Shown here in pieces: positions 41,290 through 49,868 of a stretch of 64,000 nucleotides of DNA (positions within the stretch are counted from its first letter, which is position 1; each line of letters starts with the position of its first letter). Under the pieces are notes generated by a model that saw nothing but the letters and a program-made list of their open reading frames with translations, was not told where the DNA came from and made no database searches. A program made the position numbers and the translations under genes. Source of the stretch: an uncultured Clostridia bacterium (lineage in GTDB: Bacteria > Bacillota > Clostridia > Oscillospirales > Oscillospiraceae); the NCBI GenBank assembly GCA_946061515.1, contig CAMGRL010000003.1, forward strand, positions 33,175 through 97,174, written 5' to 3'.

Positions 41290-41592
41290 CCGCCCAAGCC
41301 TCCCCCAGGAGGGGGAGGTGGCCGCAGGCCGGTAGGGGGGGCTTGCCGGAAGTAAAAGTGAATAGAGAAAAGGTGTTTTTACTTCTTCACACTTCACTTT
41401 CTCCCCCCAAGGGGCCGCCTTTGCGCGGGCGACCACAAGGGTCGCCCCTACGGTTCTGTTCCGGTCGGGCCGTAGGGGCGGGGCTTGCCCCCGCCCGGGA
41501 GCCTCCCGCGCCGCCCTTGTGCTGCGCACCTCCCAAGCCTCCCCCTGGAGGGGGAGGTGGCATTTGCATAGCAAATGACGGAGGGGTTGACA
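41290..41592. repeat. Cluster of GC-rich palindromic repeats (gene-free 41202-41659)
   Basis: This 458-base gap holds no gene. It contains AAGCCTCCCCCAGGAGGGGG (41294) and AAGCCTCCCCCTGGAGGGGG with GGTGGCATTTGCATAGC (41535-41590), members of the family seen at 37.7 kb. Between them is a second palindrome type with GGGCGACC...GGTCGCCC and CCGTAGGGGCGGGGCTTGCC (41425-41500). Confidence 0.7.
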
Positions 41593-41614
41593 AAACAGCA
41601 TAACAGGAAAAATG

Positions 41615-41649
41615 AAAGAACCAGCTCCCATGCCGGGGGCTGGTTCTTT
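41615..41649 (-). terminator. Terminator of the GerMN lipoprotein gene
   Basis: AAAGAACCAGCTCCC and GGGGGCTGGTTCTTT form a near-perfect 15-bp stem around 5 bases. It lies 10 bases after the stop codon on the minus strand. Confidence 0.75.
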
Positions 41650-41659
41650 ATTGCGATTT

Positions 41660-42229
41660 TCAGTTTTCAAAGAAACTCAGCGCAAAGTCATAAATCGCGT
41701 GGCCGCTTTCAAAGGGCTTGCCGTCGACGGTAATGAGCACGGCGTCCGCCTCATACACGCTGATGAAGCTGTTGACCAGACTTCCCACCATGATGTGCTC
41801 ACCGGCGGTACCACTGGAGAAAATCTGGGTGGCAAAATCCTGGCCCATGTCCAGATGGATCACATTGCTGTTATCCACGGTGAAGCTGTTGGCCGTGACG
41901 GCGGAGCCGAAAACGCCCAGTTCAACAAGCTTATCCACAATGGCCTGGGGGCTTTGCTCAGCGATCTCACATTCCACCGGGACCACAAACTCCGCGTTGT
42001 CGTCGCCCTTATAGAGGGTAACGGTGCTGGTAGGTACGCTGGGTTCCTCACTCACTTCGGGTTCTGCGCTTTCCACGGGGAGCGGTTCCGGACTGTCCTC
42101 GGGCACGGGGAGAACCGGGGCCGCCACATCGTCAGGCTCAGGCGTAGTGGGAGGCGGCATCTGTTCGCCGCAGGCGCAGAGAGAAAACACAAGGGCAAGG
42201 CAGAAGAGCAAAGACAAAATCTTTTTCAT
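41660..42229 (-). CDS. GerMN domain lipoprotein
   Basis: The 189-residue protein has a lipoprotein signal with lipobox LCAC (Cys20) and a Pro/Glu-rich spacer (about 23-65). A GerMN domain (about 70-185) follows, with 'TVTLYKGDDNAEFVVPVECE' and a 'GSLVNSFISVYEADAVLITVDG' segment. GerMN domains occur in spore-germination and sporulation lipoproteins such as GerM. It is followed by its own terminator. Confidence 0.8.
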   Translation of the reverse strand: MKKILSLLFCLALVFSLCACGEQMPPPTTPEPDDVAAPVLPVPEDSPEPLPVESAEPEVSEEPSVPTSTVTLYKGDDNAEFVVPVECEIAEQSPQAIVDKLVELGVFGSAVTANSFTVDNSNVIHLDMGQDFATQIFSSGTAGEHIMVGSLVNSFISVYEADAVLITVDGKPFESGHAIYDFALSFFEN

Positions 42230-42311
42230 GTTTATGTCCTCCTGATTCTTTGTCTTAGTCGAGCATATTCTATCATAGTTTCCCCGGGAAATCCCTTAAT
42301 AATTATTAACT

Positions 42312-43295
42312 TTATTTCGCAGGCCGGTTTTTCCGGGCGGTGTGGCCCCGGCCCCGGCGTCTGGCCTGGGTGGCCTTGGTCTTGTAAAAGTCGCACATGC
42401 CCTCGTCCGCCTGATAGACCAGCTTGTTGGCCGTCCAGGAGTTGTCGTCGGCGTTTTTGTGAAATCTGGCCCTTGCCAGATAATTGCCGTGCTCCGGGCA
42501 GCTGAAAATGTTCATATAGCGCTGGTCGCCCTGGTTGACCCACTTTGAACCGCTGAGCTTTTCCCCGCAGACCGGGCAGACAAGCTCGGTGATCCGCGAA
42601 TCGGCAAAGGCGGCGGCCTTGCTCACAAAGCCCTCAAAACTCTCATGGAGCAGGGCTTCCGGGCCGGTGTTTTCCCTGGGGGGCTTGTAATTGGGCATAC
42701 GGGAGGCCAGAATCTTTCCCGCCTCGGGATAGAGGCGCAGGCCCTCCTCCATGTCCAGCTTGGAGCAGACAAGGGCGGTGTTGTACGCGTCGCCCAGAGC
42801 GTCGTGGGCCACACGGGTCTGCTCGATTTCAAAATGTTCCATGGCGCTGGCCAGAGACTTCTGGTTCTTGTCCCCGCCGGTCTGGAGATTGTAGATCAGC
42901 TGGAGGTTGATCCAGCCCGCGATCCAGTCCCAGTCCAGGTCGTGGATAATGATGTTCTGTTCCATGATCCCCTGGTCGTCGCAGCCCCAGGTGATGAAGG
43001 TGACGTCGTCGCCGCACCAGGCGCGAAACTGCTCCATGGCGTCGGCAAAGGCGATGCCCTGGGCCAGGCGCTCCTTGTCAAAGCCGGTGATTTTCTTCAC
43101 CTTGTAGTGCATCCGGCGGAAATAGACGGGCTTGACATCCACGGTAAATTCTTCGCCCGGCTGCATGTCCTCCGTCAGCTTGACGGCACCGATCTCAATG
43201 ATCTCTCCCCTGAGATGGATGGGGAGCTTGTTGAAAACGGAGGACTTGGAGCTCATTGCCTGATTCCACTCCAGATCCACCACAACGTAATTCAT
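42312..43295 (-). CDS. DEDD-family 3'-5' exonuclease with zinc ribbon
   Basis: Residues of about 1-185 form an epsilon/KapD-like exonuclease: VVVDLEWNQ (first acidic pair), EIGAVKL, 'TWGCDDQGIMEQN', and 'AHDALGDAYNTA' (His and last Asp). A C-terminal part has a CPVCG...CPEHG zinc-ribbon-like motif and a basic tail. The family degrades RNA or DNA 3' ends, and the specific substrate is unknown. The ATG at 43295 matches the family start; in-frame ATGs up to 43367 precede it. Confidence 0.82.
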   Translation of the reverse strand: MNYVVVDLEWNQAMSSKSSVFNKLPIHLRGEIIEIGAVKLTEDMQPGEEFTVDVKPVYFRRMHYKVKKITGFDKERLAQGIAFADAMEQFRAWCGDDVTFITWGCDDQGIMEQNIIIHDLDWDWIAGWINLQLIYNLQTGGDKNQKSLASAMEHFEIEQTRVAHDALGDAYNTALVCSKLDMEEGLRLYPEAGKILASRMPNYKPPRENTGPEALLHESFEGFVSKAAAFADSRITELVCPVCGEKLSGSKWVNQGDQRYMNIFSCPEHGNYLARARFHKNADDNSWTANKLVYQADEGMCDFYKTKATQARRRGRGHTARKNRPAK

Positions 43296-43396
43296 AGCAT
43301 ACAATTCCTTTTTCTGAAACTCGTAAAACGTAAAAATTATTATAACATAATTCTTTCCCATATGCACTACTTTTTTTCGCCCATGACGATATGAAA

Positions 43397-43422
43397 ATCC
43401 CGCGCAGTTTCCTGCGCGGGAT
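43397..43422 (-). terminator. Terminator of the oleate hydratase operon
   Basis: ATCCCGCGCAG pairs exactly with CTGCGCGGGAT around a 4-base loop. TTTTC follows on the minus strand. Confidence 0.75.
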
Positions 43423-43453
43423 ATGCTGGGGGATATAGGGAACAGGGAAATGT

Positions 43454-45244
43454 TTACAGGTCGAAGTCCACCATGTCGTAGCGGCGGAGGAGGGTGCCGA
43501 TCTCCGTTTTGTCCACTTTCTTCAAGATGGCGCGAATCACCGGCTTGGTGATAAATTTGGGCAGCGGCAGCTTCATATCGGTGAGCTTTCTGCCGTCCAT
43601 CAGCTTCTTGGTGCTCTCCAGCAGCACACGGACGTCATATACGGAGTTGAATACCTCGGGCACGCCCCGGTCCACGCTGCAGAGGGTGTACACGGCCTCC
43701 ATGGCGGTGCGGACAGAGTATTCCGTGGTAAAGACGGTGTCGCGGAAGGTCTCGGCGTGGTTGCCCAGGAAGGCAAAGTTCACCACACCGGCGGGCACCA
43801 CGTCAGGCCGGTCGCCCTTGTTGCGGCAGATAAAGTAAGTGGTGACGCGGGGCATCATAACCGGGACGCAGTTGCAGCTGTTGGCGGCCAGCCGGTCGAT
43901 CTTATCCAGAGGCACACCGATGTGGTACAGCCATTCTCTGGCGATCTCCTCGCCGGTGCAGTCCCGCATGGGCTTTTTTACATAGTCGCCGATGCGGCTG
44001 GTGTACAGGCCGTAGATCCAGACCACCACCTGGTTTTTGGGCTGCACCTTGAAGTGGGGCTGACGGTTTACGGTCCAGCTCATGACCCAGCCGGAGTCCC
44101 GGCAGGTGACGATACCGCCGGTGACGACCATGCCGCTTCTGGGGTCTCTCTTGCAGATGGCCTGCATGTAGGGGATGATCTCCTCGTCCAGGGTGGTCAG
44201 GGTGGCGGATTCCCACTGGGTCAGCTCCGGATCCTTCAAAAATTCATCAGGATGGCCGAAGCTGGGATCCTGCCGGGCGATGTTCTGCCACATTTTCCAG
44301 CTGTCGCCCACAGAGGTGTCAAAGCCCGGGGCGGTGTGGTGGTCGCCGATGGTGGCATTGGAGCAGTTGGAGCCGTTGGTGAAGAACACCAGGGTGTTTT
44401 CGTCGATATCCATGGCCTTGGGCTCACCCTTTTCCGTGTACTCGATGCGGGTGGCCACCTTCCGGGCGTGGTTGATGTCGAAGATCACATTGGTGCCGCA
44501 GGTGTTGAACATGAAGTTGACGCCATGATCCCGGAGGTATTTGATCATGGGCAGGATCATGGACTCATACTGATTGTACTTGGTGAATTTCAGGGCCTTC
44601 AGCTCGGGCAGGCCGCCGATATGGTGGATGAAGCGGTGGACGTATTTTTTGACCTCCAGGGCGCTGTGCTCGTCCTTGAAGGCGAACATGGTCCGCCAGT
44701 ACCACCAGAAATTGGAGTTGAACACCTCGTTGGTCCAGATCTCATTGATGGCCTTGCCGTACAGATCCTCGTCCTTCATAAAGAACAGCTTCATGATCTC
44801 CATGCAGGCCTTATCCGACAGGCCGAAGAGCCCGTCGGTGTGGGCGTTCTGGCCCCGCTTCTCGGTGACGCGGCAGAGGGAATAGTTGGGGTCATGCTTG
44901 TTGAGCCAGTAGTACTCATCCAGAACGGAGACCTCGGGATTTTCGATGGAGGGGATGCTGCGGAACAGATCCCACAGACATTCAAAGTGGTTCTCCATCT
45001 CCCGGCCGCCCCGGATGATAAAGCCCTTGTCAATGTTCAGAATACCGTCGCAGGCGCCGCCGGCCACCGGCATGTCCTCCATGATGGTGATGTTTTCGCC
45101 GGGCATCTGGGCGTCGCGCACCAGGAAGCAGGCGGCTGAAAGCCCCGCCAGTCCCGCGCCGATCACCACTGCCCGCTTTTTCTCAATGCCCTCGGGTTTC
45201 TCTGGATGGGCAAATGCCTCGTAGTTGCCGTTGCTGTAATACAT
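43454..45244 (-). CDS. ohyA: Oleate hydratase (MCRA family)
   Basis: This FAD-dependent enzyme adds water to the double bond of unsaturated fatty acids such as oleate. The 596-residue protein has the Rossmann motif VIGAGLAGLSAACFL (about 25-40), the family segments MEDMPVAGGACDG and RGGREMENHFECLWDLF, and 'FTNGSNCSNATIGDHHTAP'. Length is normal. The ATG at 45244 follows GGGGAGG. It lies 22 bases after a Crp-type regulator gene on the same strand, so the two are probably one transcript. The hydratase detoxifies host-derived unsaturated fatty acids in gut bacteria. Confidence 0.93.
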   Translation of the reverse strand: MYYSNGNYEAFAHPEKPEGIEKKRAVVIGAGLAGLSAACFLVRDAQMPGENITIMEDMPVAGGACDGILNIDKGFIIRGGREMENHFECLWDLFRSIPSIENPEVSVLDEYYWLNKHDPNYSLCRVTEKRGQNAHTDGLFGLSDKACMEIMKLFFMKDEDLYGKAINEIWTNEVFNSNFWWYWRTMFAFKDEHSALEVKKYVHRFIHHIGGLPELKALKFTKYNQYESMILPMIKYLRDHGVNFMFNTCGTNVIFDINHARKVATRIEYTEKGEPKAMDIDENTLVFFTNGSNCSNATIGDHHTAPGFDTSVGDSWKMWQNIARQDPSFGHPDEFLKDPELTQWESATLTTLDEEIIPYMQAICKRDPRSGMVVTGGIVTCRDSGWVMSWTVNRQPHFKVQPKNQVVVWIYGLYTSRIGDYVKKPMRDCTGEEIAREWLYHIGVPLDKIDRLAANSCNCVPVMMPRVTTYFICRNKGDRPDVVPAGVVNFAFLGNHAETFRDTVFTTEYSVRTAMEAVYTLCSVDRGVPEVFNSVYDVRVLLESTKKLMDGRKLTDMKLPLPKFITKPVIRAILKKVDKTEIGTLLRRYDMVDFDL

Positions 45245-45266
45245 GTTTTTTCCTCCCCTGATCAAT

Positions 45267-45971
45267 TTATTGTTTTGCGGATGAGGTCCGCATAACGCCC
45301 AAAATGCTCAGCCTGGCCCGGTCAAGAATGCCGATCCGCCCTCTGGCTGTGGAGATGATGCCCGCGTACCGGAGCTGCTCCACCTCCCGGCTGACCACCT
45401 CTCTGGTGGTGCCCAGGTGGTTTGCGATCTGCTCGTGGGTGATATGGATGCTGTCGCTCTTATCCCGTTCGGCCTGCTCCAGGATGATGCGGGCCACGCC
45501 GTGGCGCAGGGAGCTGAACAGGTGCTTTTCAATGCAGTTGAGTATGCCCTGGGCGTTTCTGGCCGCCACGTTCAGAAGATACTCCGAAGCCTGGGGCACA
45601 CAGTAGGCCACAGACACAAAATCCGCCTTGGGAATGTAGGCCAGAACGGTCCGCTCCGTGGCCTGGAGCTGGGGCACGATGTCAAAGGGGCCGGCATTGT
45701 CCACGGTGATGATGCTGAAGGGATCGCCTCTGGTGAGGAAAAGAATGCTGATCTCCCTGCCGTTTTCCGCCGAGATGTAGACACGAAGCCGTCCTTCCAG
45801 CACCAAAAGCAGCCCGTCTTTGCATCGGCTTTCAATGGCCACCAATTCGTTTTTGCCCACGCATTTCACCTGCAGCGCGTTTTTCAGCCGTTCCTGCTGC
45901 TCCGCGCTGAGGGCAGCCCAGAAGGGAAACAACTCTGCCAGCCGGCTGCGGTATGTTTCCGTCAAATTCAT
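45267..45971 (-). CDS. Crp/Fnr family transcriptional regulator
   Basis: The 234-residue protein has a cyclic-nucleotide-binding-type beta-barrel (about 30-135, 'RVYISAENGREISILFLTRGD'), the dimer helix, and a C-terminal winged helix ('ITHEQIANHLGTTREVVSREVEQL'). No Fnr-type cysteine cluster is seen. The ATG at 45971 follows GGAGGCG. A perfect dyad TGATGTTA-N7-TAACATCA lies about 30 bases upstream, overlapping the likely promoter. Its gene precedes ohyA, suggesting fatty-acid-linked or stress control. Confidence 0.86.
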   Translation of the reverse strand: MNLTETYRSRLAELFPFWAALSAEQQERLKNALQVKCVGKNELVAIESRCKDGLLLVLEGRLRVYISAENGREISILFLTRGDPFSIITVDNAGPFDIVPQLQATERTVLAYIPKADFVSVAYCVPQASEYLLNVAARNAQGILNCIEKHLFSSLRHGVARIILEQAERDKSDSIHITHEQIANHLGTTREVVSREVEQLRYAGIISTARGRIGILDRARLSILGVMRTSSAKQ

Positions 45972-46001
45972 TGAATCGCCTCCTGACAATCCTGTCTGCG
46001 G

Positions 46002-46024
46002 TGATGTTATAGGTACTAACATCA
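46002..46024 (-). promoter_or_regulatory. Dyad operator upstream of the crp-type gene
   Basis: TGATGTTA and TAACATCA form a perfect 8-base dyad with a 7-base spacer. On the minus strand it overlaps a TATAAC -10-like sequence preceded by TTGGAC. The TGTTA/TAACA core is of Crp/Fnr type, so autoregulation is plausible. Confidence 0.55.
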
Positions 46025-46142
46025 ATGTCCAAAAAAAAGGCACATTTCAATGTCTGGCAAAATTTTATCAAAACTGTGCCTGAAGTCCGTATCAAAAGTC
46101 ACACAAAGGGAAAAGAGTATTGACGAAAAAGCAAAACTGTCG

Positions 46143-46781
46143 TTATTGACAAGCGGGGCCTGGATTTTTTATGTAATTTGCTATCAGGTCTCCGGTAAAG
46201 CGCACGATGTCCACTGGCTCCACGCCGAAGGACAGGTTTTCATAGATGGCGGTGCCGGTGTAGGCGTTGAGCAAGATCTGGTATACGGCGTAAATGTTCA
46301 CGTCGCTTCGGATTGAGCCATCGGCAATGCCCTCCTTCAGGGCCTTCAGGGCGGGGATGGGAATTTCCTTGTCGTAGTACTTCCAGAAAACGTTGTACAT
46401 CTCGCCGCCCCCGGTCTGTTCCGTAAAGCGGTAGGAGAACATCTCCCGGGTGTAGCTGTACCACTGGGGAAATTCGGAGTAGGTATTGAAATATACGTTC
46501 ATGCTGGCAACAAACTTTTCATAGCCTCTGCAGCCGTCGAGGGACAGGGCATTGTACTGCTCCATGTATTGCTCGTAAAAGCGTTTCAGGGCATAGCTCC
46601 ACACCTGGGCCACCAGGGCGTCTTTAGTGCCGAAATAGCGGTAGATGGACATGGGGGCCAGGCCGCAGGCTTTGGCCAGGCGGTTGACGCTGGTTTCCCC
46701 GATGCCGTCGGACAAAAACAGATCCAGCGCTGTTTCAATCACCCGGCTGATGTTTTTTTCTCTTTCCTCACTCTGGCTCAA
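46143..46781 (-). CDS. TetR family transcriptional regulator
   Basis: The protein has the TetR N-terminal helix-turn-helix (ISRVIETALDLFLSDGIGETSVNRLAKACGL, then 'MSIYRYFGTKDALV') and an all-helical ligand domain. I prefer the TTG start at 46781, which has GGGAGGG 8 bases upstream. ATG 46814 (11 codons longer) has no clear site. It lies upstream of the Crp-type/ohyA pair on the same strand with a 170-base gap, and faces away from murF. Confidence 0.85.
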   Translation of the reverse strand: MSQSEEREKNISRVIETALDLFLSDGIGETSVNRLAKACGLAPMSIYRYFGTKDALVAQVWSYALKRFYEQYMEQYNALSLDGCRGYEKFVASMNVYFNTYSEFPQWYSYTREMFSYRFTEQTGGGEMYNVFWKYYDKEIPIPALKALKEGIADGSIRSDVNIYAVYQILLNAYTGTAIYENLSFGVEPVDIVRFTGDLIANYIKNPGPACQ

Positions 46782-46917
46782 TTCTGCATCCCTCCCATGT
46801 TTACAGTATGGCATAATTCCGCGTCCAATGCAAACAAAATCGACCGCGCCAGAACATATATTTTTGTGGCGCTGTTTTTCTATTTGTGTTATACTTTTCC
46901 CACGGGAGGGTTGAGCA

Positions 46918-48267
46918 ATGACAGGAATGACGATTTCAAGGGCGGCAGCGGTCTGCAGCGGCCGGATCTGCGGCGAGGGAGACTTCGATGCGGAGCTGGG
47001 CAGCGTGGTGATCGACAGCCGCGCCGTTTCAGCGGGCGACTTTTTTGTGGCCTATAAAGGGGAGCGGGTGGACGGACACGACTATATCTCCGCCGCCTTC
47101 GACAAAGGGGCGGTCTGCTGCCTGGCCCAGCGTGTGCCGGAGGGGGAGACAAGGCCCCTCATCCTTGTACCGGACGTACAGGCGGCCCTGGAGCAGATCT
47201 GCGCCGAATACCGCCGGGATCTGCGCCTGCCGTTGATCGGCATTACCGGCAGCGTGGGCAAGACCTCGGCCAAGGAGATGATCTCCGCCGTCTTGTCCCA
47301 GCGGCTGAATGTGCTGAAAACGGATAAGAATTTAAATAATCAGATCGGCGTGCCCATGACCATCTCCCGCATCAGACCGGAGCATCAGGCTGCGGTGGTG
47401 GAGATGGGCATATCCGGCTTCGGGGAGATGAGCGTTCTGGCCCAAATCGCCCGGCCCGACATGGCGGTGTTCACCCTGATCGGCCACGCCCACCTGGAAT
47501 TTCTCCACGATCTGGACGGCGTACTCCGGGCCAAGACCGAGATGCTGGACTTTATGGCCGATGACGCCCCGGTGCTCATCAACGGCGACGACGAAAAGCT
47601 GCGGGGCCTTCAGTGCCGGCAGAAGAAGATCAGCTTCGGCCTGGGGGAAAACTGCGACGTCCGGGCGGAGAACATCACGCTGTCTCCCACCGGGGAGACC
47701 CTGTGCGATATCGTATACGGCGAAAGGCGCATCCCCGTGGAGATCAGGGCCTATGGCCGCCATATGATCTACGCCGCCCTGGAGGGGGCCGCCGTGGGTC
47801 TGCTCATGGGGCTTGACGATGAAGAGATCGTCAAAGGCGTCGCCTCCTTTGAGACCGTGGGCCGCCGGGCCGCCGTCTGCGACACCGGCTTTATCACCCT
47901 GATCGACGACAGCTACAACGCGAACCCGGACTCGGTGAAATGCGGCATCGACTCCCTGGTGAAAATGCCCGGGCGGCATGTGTGCATCCTGGGGGATATG
48001 CTGGAGCTGGGCGAAGGCAGCGGAGAAATGCACTTTGACGTGGGCCGCTACGCCGGGGAAAGGGGCGCGGAGCTGGTGCTGACCAGCGGGCCCCTGTCTC
48101 GTGAGACCTGCCGGGGCGCAGGGGAGAGAGGACTGCATTTTGACACCCGGGAGGAGCTGATCGCGGCCCTGCCCGGCCTGATTCAAAAAGGGGACAGGGT
48201 GCTGGTAAAGGCCTCCCTGGGCAGCCGCTTCGACCAGATCTCCGAGGCGCTGAAAGAGTTAAAATAA
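46918..48267 (+). CDS. murF: UDP-MurNAc-tripeptide-D-Ala-D-Ala ligase
   Basis: MurF adds the terminal dipeptide to the peptidoglycan precursor. The 449-residue protein has the N-terminal MurF domain (VIDSRAVSAGDFFVA), the ATP loop GITGSVGKTSAKEM, 'LNNQIGVPMTI', and the C-terminal 'DDSYNANPDSV' and GDMLELGE segments. GGGAGGG precedes the ATG by 7 bases. No mra cluster neighbours it here, as often in Clostridia. Confidence 0.94.
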   Translation: MTGMTISRAAAVCSGRICGEGDFDAELGSVVIDSRAVSAGDFFVAYKGERVDGHDYISAAFDKGAVCCLAQRVPEGETRPLILVPDVQAALEQICAEYRRDLRLPLIGITGSVGKTSAKEMISAVLSQRLNVLKTDKNLNNQIGVPMTISRIRPEHQAAVVEMGISGFGEMSVLAQIARPDMAVFTLIGHAHLEFLHDLDGVLRAKTEMLDFMADDAPVLINGDDEKLRGLQCRQKKISFGLGENCDVRAENITLSPTGETLCDIVYGERRIPVEIRAYGRHMIYAALEGAAVGLLMGLDDEEIVKGVASFETVGRRAAVCDTGFITLIDDSYNANPDSVKCGIDSLVKMPGRHVCILGDMLELGEGSGEMHFDVGRYAGERGAELVLTSGPLSRETCRGAGERGLHFDTREELIAALPGLIQKGDRVLVKASLGSRFDQISEALKELK

Positions 48268-48287
48268 AAGCATTTGGGAGAGAGCAT

Positions 48288-49019
48288 ATGACAGAGAAAA
48301 AACCGCCGGTCTTTGTACTGCTGGACCTGGACGACACCATACTGGACTTTCACCAGGCGGAGGCCAACGCGGTGGCAAAGACCCTGGCCCAGCTGGGGAT
48401 CGAGCCCAAGGAGAGCACCGTCCGCCGGTACAGCGAGATCAACGCCGGACGCTGGGAACTGCTTGAACAGGGACGCATCACCCGGGAAGAGGTGCTGACC
48501 AGCCGCTTTGAAATGCTGTTTGGCGAACTGGGTGTGGAGGGGTCCGGAACCCAGGCCCAGAAAATTTACGAGGAACTGCTGGGCAAGGGACACTGGTTCA
48601 TGCCCGGCGCGGAGAAGCTGCTGGAGGAGCTTTACGGCAAATACCCGCTGTACATCGTCTCCAACGGCAACCTGAGCGTCCAGGACGGCCGGATCGCAAG
48701 CGCCGGGGTCGCCAGATATTTTGAGGAGATCTTCATCTCCCAGCGGATCGGCTTTGACAAGCCCAGAAAGGAATTTTTCGACGCCTGCTTTGCCAAAATC
48801 CCGGGCTTTGACCGGGAGCGGGCCATCATCGTGGGCGACAGCCTGACCTCCGATATCCGGGGCGGCGTCAACGCCGGGATCAAGACCTGCTGGTATAATC
48901 CCCGGGGCAAGGCGGCCAGGGAGGATATCCGGCCCGATTACTGCATCACGGCCCTGAATGAGCTGCCCGGACTGCTGGAAAAACTTTTCGGTTCGTTAAA
49001 TCAGACAGTTTTAATGTAA
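48288..49019 (+). CDS. HAD-superfamily phosphatase, YjjG-like
   Basis: The 243-residue protein has the HAD motifs: LLDLDDTILDF (nucleophile Asp and acid/base Asp), IVSNG (motif II), a Lys in FDKPRKEFF (motif III), and IVGDSLTSDIRGG (motif IV). The cap domain is of the YjjG/YfnB type, which act as pyrimidine 5'-nucleotidases. It begins 20 bases after murF and is probably co-transcribed. Confidence 0.85.
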   Translation: MTEKKPPVFVLLDLDDTILDFHQAEANAVAKTLAQLGIEPKESTVRRYSEINAGRWELLEQGRITREEVLTSRFEMLFGELGVEGSGTQAQKIYEELLGKGHWFMPGAEKLLEELYGKYPLYIVSNGNLSVQDGRIASAGVARYFEEIFISQRIGFDKPRKEFFDACFAKIPGFDRERAIIVGDSLTSDIRGGVNAGIKTCWYNPRGKAAREDIRPDYCITALNELPGLLEKLFGSLNQTVLM

Positions 49020-49041
49020 AATCTTTGTAAAGTTTTCCACC

Positions 49042-49110
49042 TTGTTTTTTAAAATTCAGGTGCTATAATCTATGAAACAACACGGGGTGCTGCCAACTAT
49101 CGGCACCCCG
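49042..49110 (+). promoter_or_regulatory. Promoter and 5' hairpin of the mgtC pair
   Basis: TTGTTT (49042-49047) and TATAAT (49064-49069) are 16 bases apart, placing the transcription start near 49076. The start of the RNA can form a stem from CGGGGTGC (49083-49090) and GCACCCCG (49103-49110). The hairpin lies between the start site and the ribosome site and may control translation or RNA stability. Confidence 0.6.
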
Positions 49111-49134
49111 AATTCTTATCCGGAGATGGCGGAT

Positions 49135-49854
49135 ATGGGCACCTGTTTTGAATATCTTCGACAATTGAATTTGGTATCCATGGTGCTGCGGATCATTCTG
49201 GCCATGCTTATGGGCGGCCTTGTGGGCTTCGAGCGGGAGAGAAAACGCCGGCCTGCGGGCTTTCGCACCTATATGCTGGTGGCACTGGGCGCGGCCCTGA
49301 CCATGATGTTGAGCCAGTACCTGGATCTGATGCTGCAAACCCGGTGGGCGGTGATCGCGGACGGCAGCAAGACGGACGTGTCCCGCTTCGGCGCGCAGGT
49401 CATCAACGGCGTGGGCTTTCTGGGCGCGGGCACCATCATCGTCACCGGGCGGCAGGAGGTCAAGGGCCTGACTACCGCCGCGGGACTCTGGGCCTCGGCC
49501 TGTATGGGACTTGCTATCGGCGCGGGCTTTTACGAGTGTATGCTGGTGGGCTTTTTGCTTATCGAGCTGTGCATGAGGGTGCTGCCCTTCATCGAAAACT
49601 GGATCATGGCCAAGGCCAGAAACCTGAATATCTACATTGAGATGGACAGCATTGAAAATCTGGGCAATATCGTCACCCGGATGAAGGCCGAGAAAATCCT
49701 GATCTACGACGTGGAGATCGACAAGGAACAGACTGCCCACATGAGCCAGATCAACGCCCTTTTCAGTGTGCGTTTGCCCAAGAAGCAGCAGCACACCGAA
49801 ATTCTTGCCAAGCTCTCCATGCTTGACGGGATCATCAGCATTGAAGAGGTCTGA
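49135..49854 (+). CDS. MgtC/SapB family membrane protein (first copy)
   Basis: The protein of about 239 residues has four or five N-terminal transmembrane helices with the MgtC signature 'GGLVGFERERKRRPAGFRTYML', 'RFGAQVINGVGFLGAGTIIV' and 'KGLTTAAGLWASA'. A cytoplasmic ACT-like C-terminal domain follows. An upstream in-frame ATG at 49072 precedes the predicted transcription start, so I use ATG 49135 with GGAG 9 bases upstream. MgtC-like proteins modulate P-type ATPases or ATP synthase and membrane potential. Confidence 0.85.
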   Translation: MGTCFEYLRQLNLVSMVLRIILAMLMGGLVGFERERKRRPAGFRTYMLVALGAALTMMLSQYLDLMLQTRWAVIADGSKTDVSRFGAQVINGVGFLGAGTIIVTGRQEVKGLTTAAGLWASACMGLAIGAGFYECMLVGFLLIELCMRVLPFIENWIMAKARNLNIYIEMDSIENLGNIVTRMKAEKILIYDVEIDKEQTAHMSQINALFSVRLPKKQQHTEILAKLSMLDGIISIEEV

Positions 49855-49868
49855 AAGGAGGCGCGGCA

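Noticed and set aside
49070..49134. Magnesium-sensing M-box before mgtC
   Set aside because: The leader is only about 60 bases and holds a single hairpin, far too short for an M-box.
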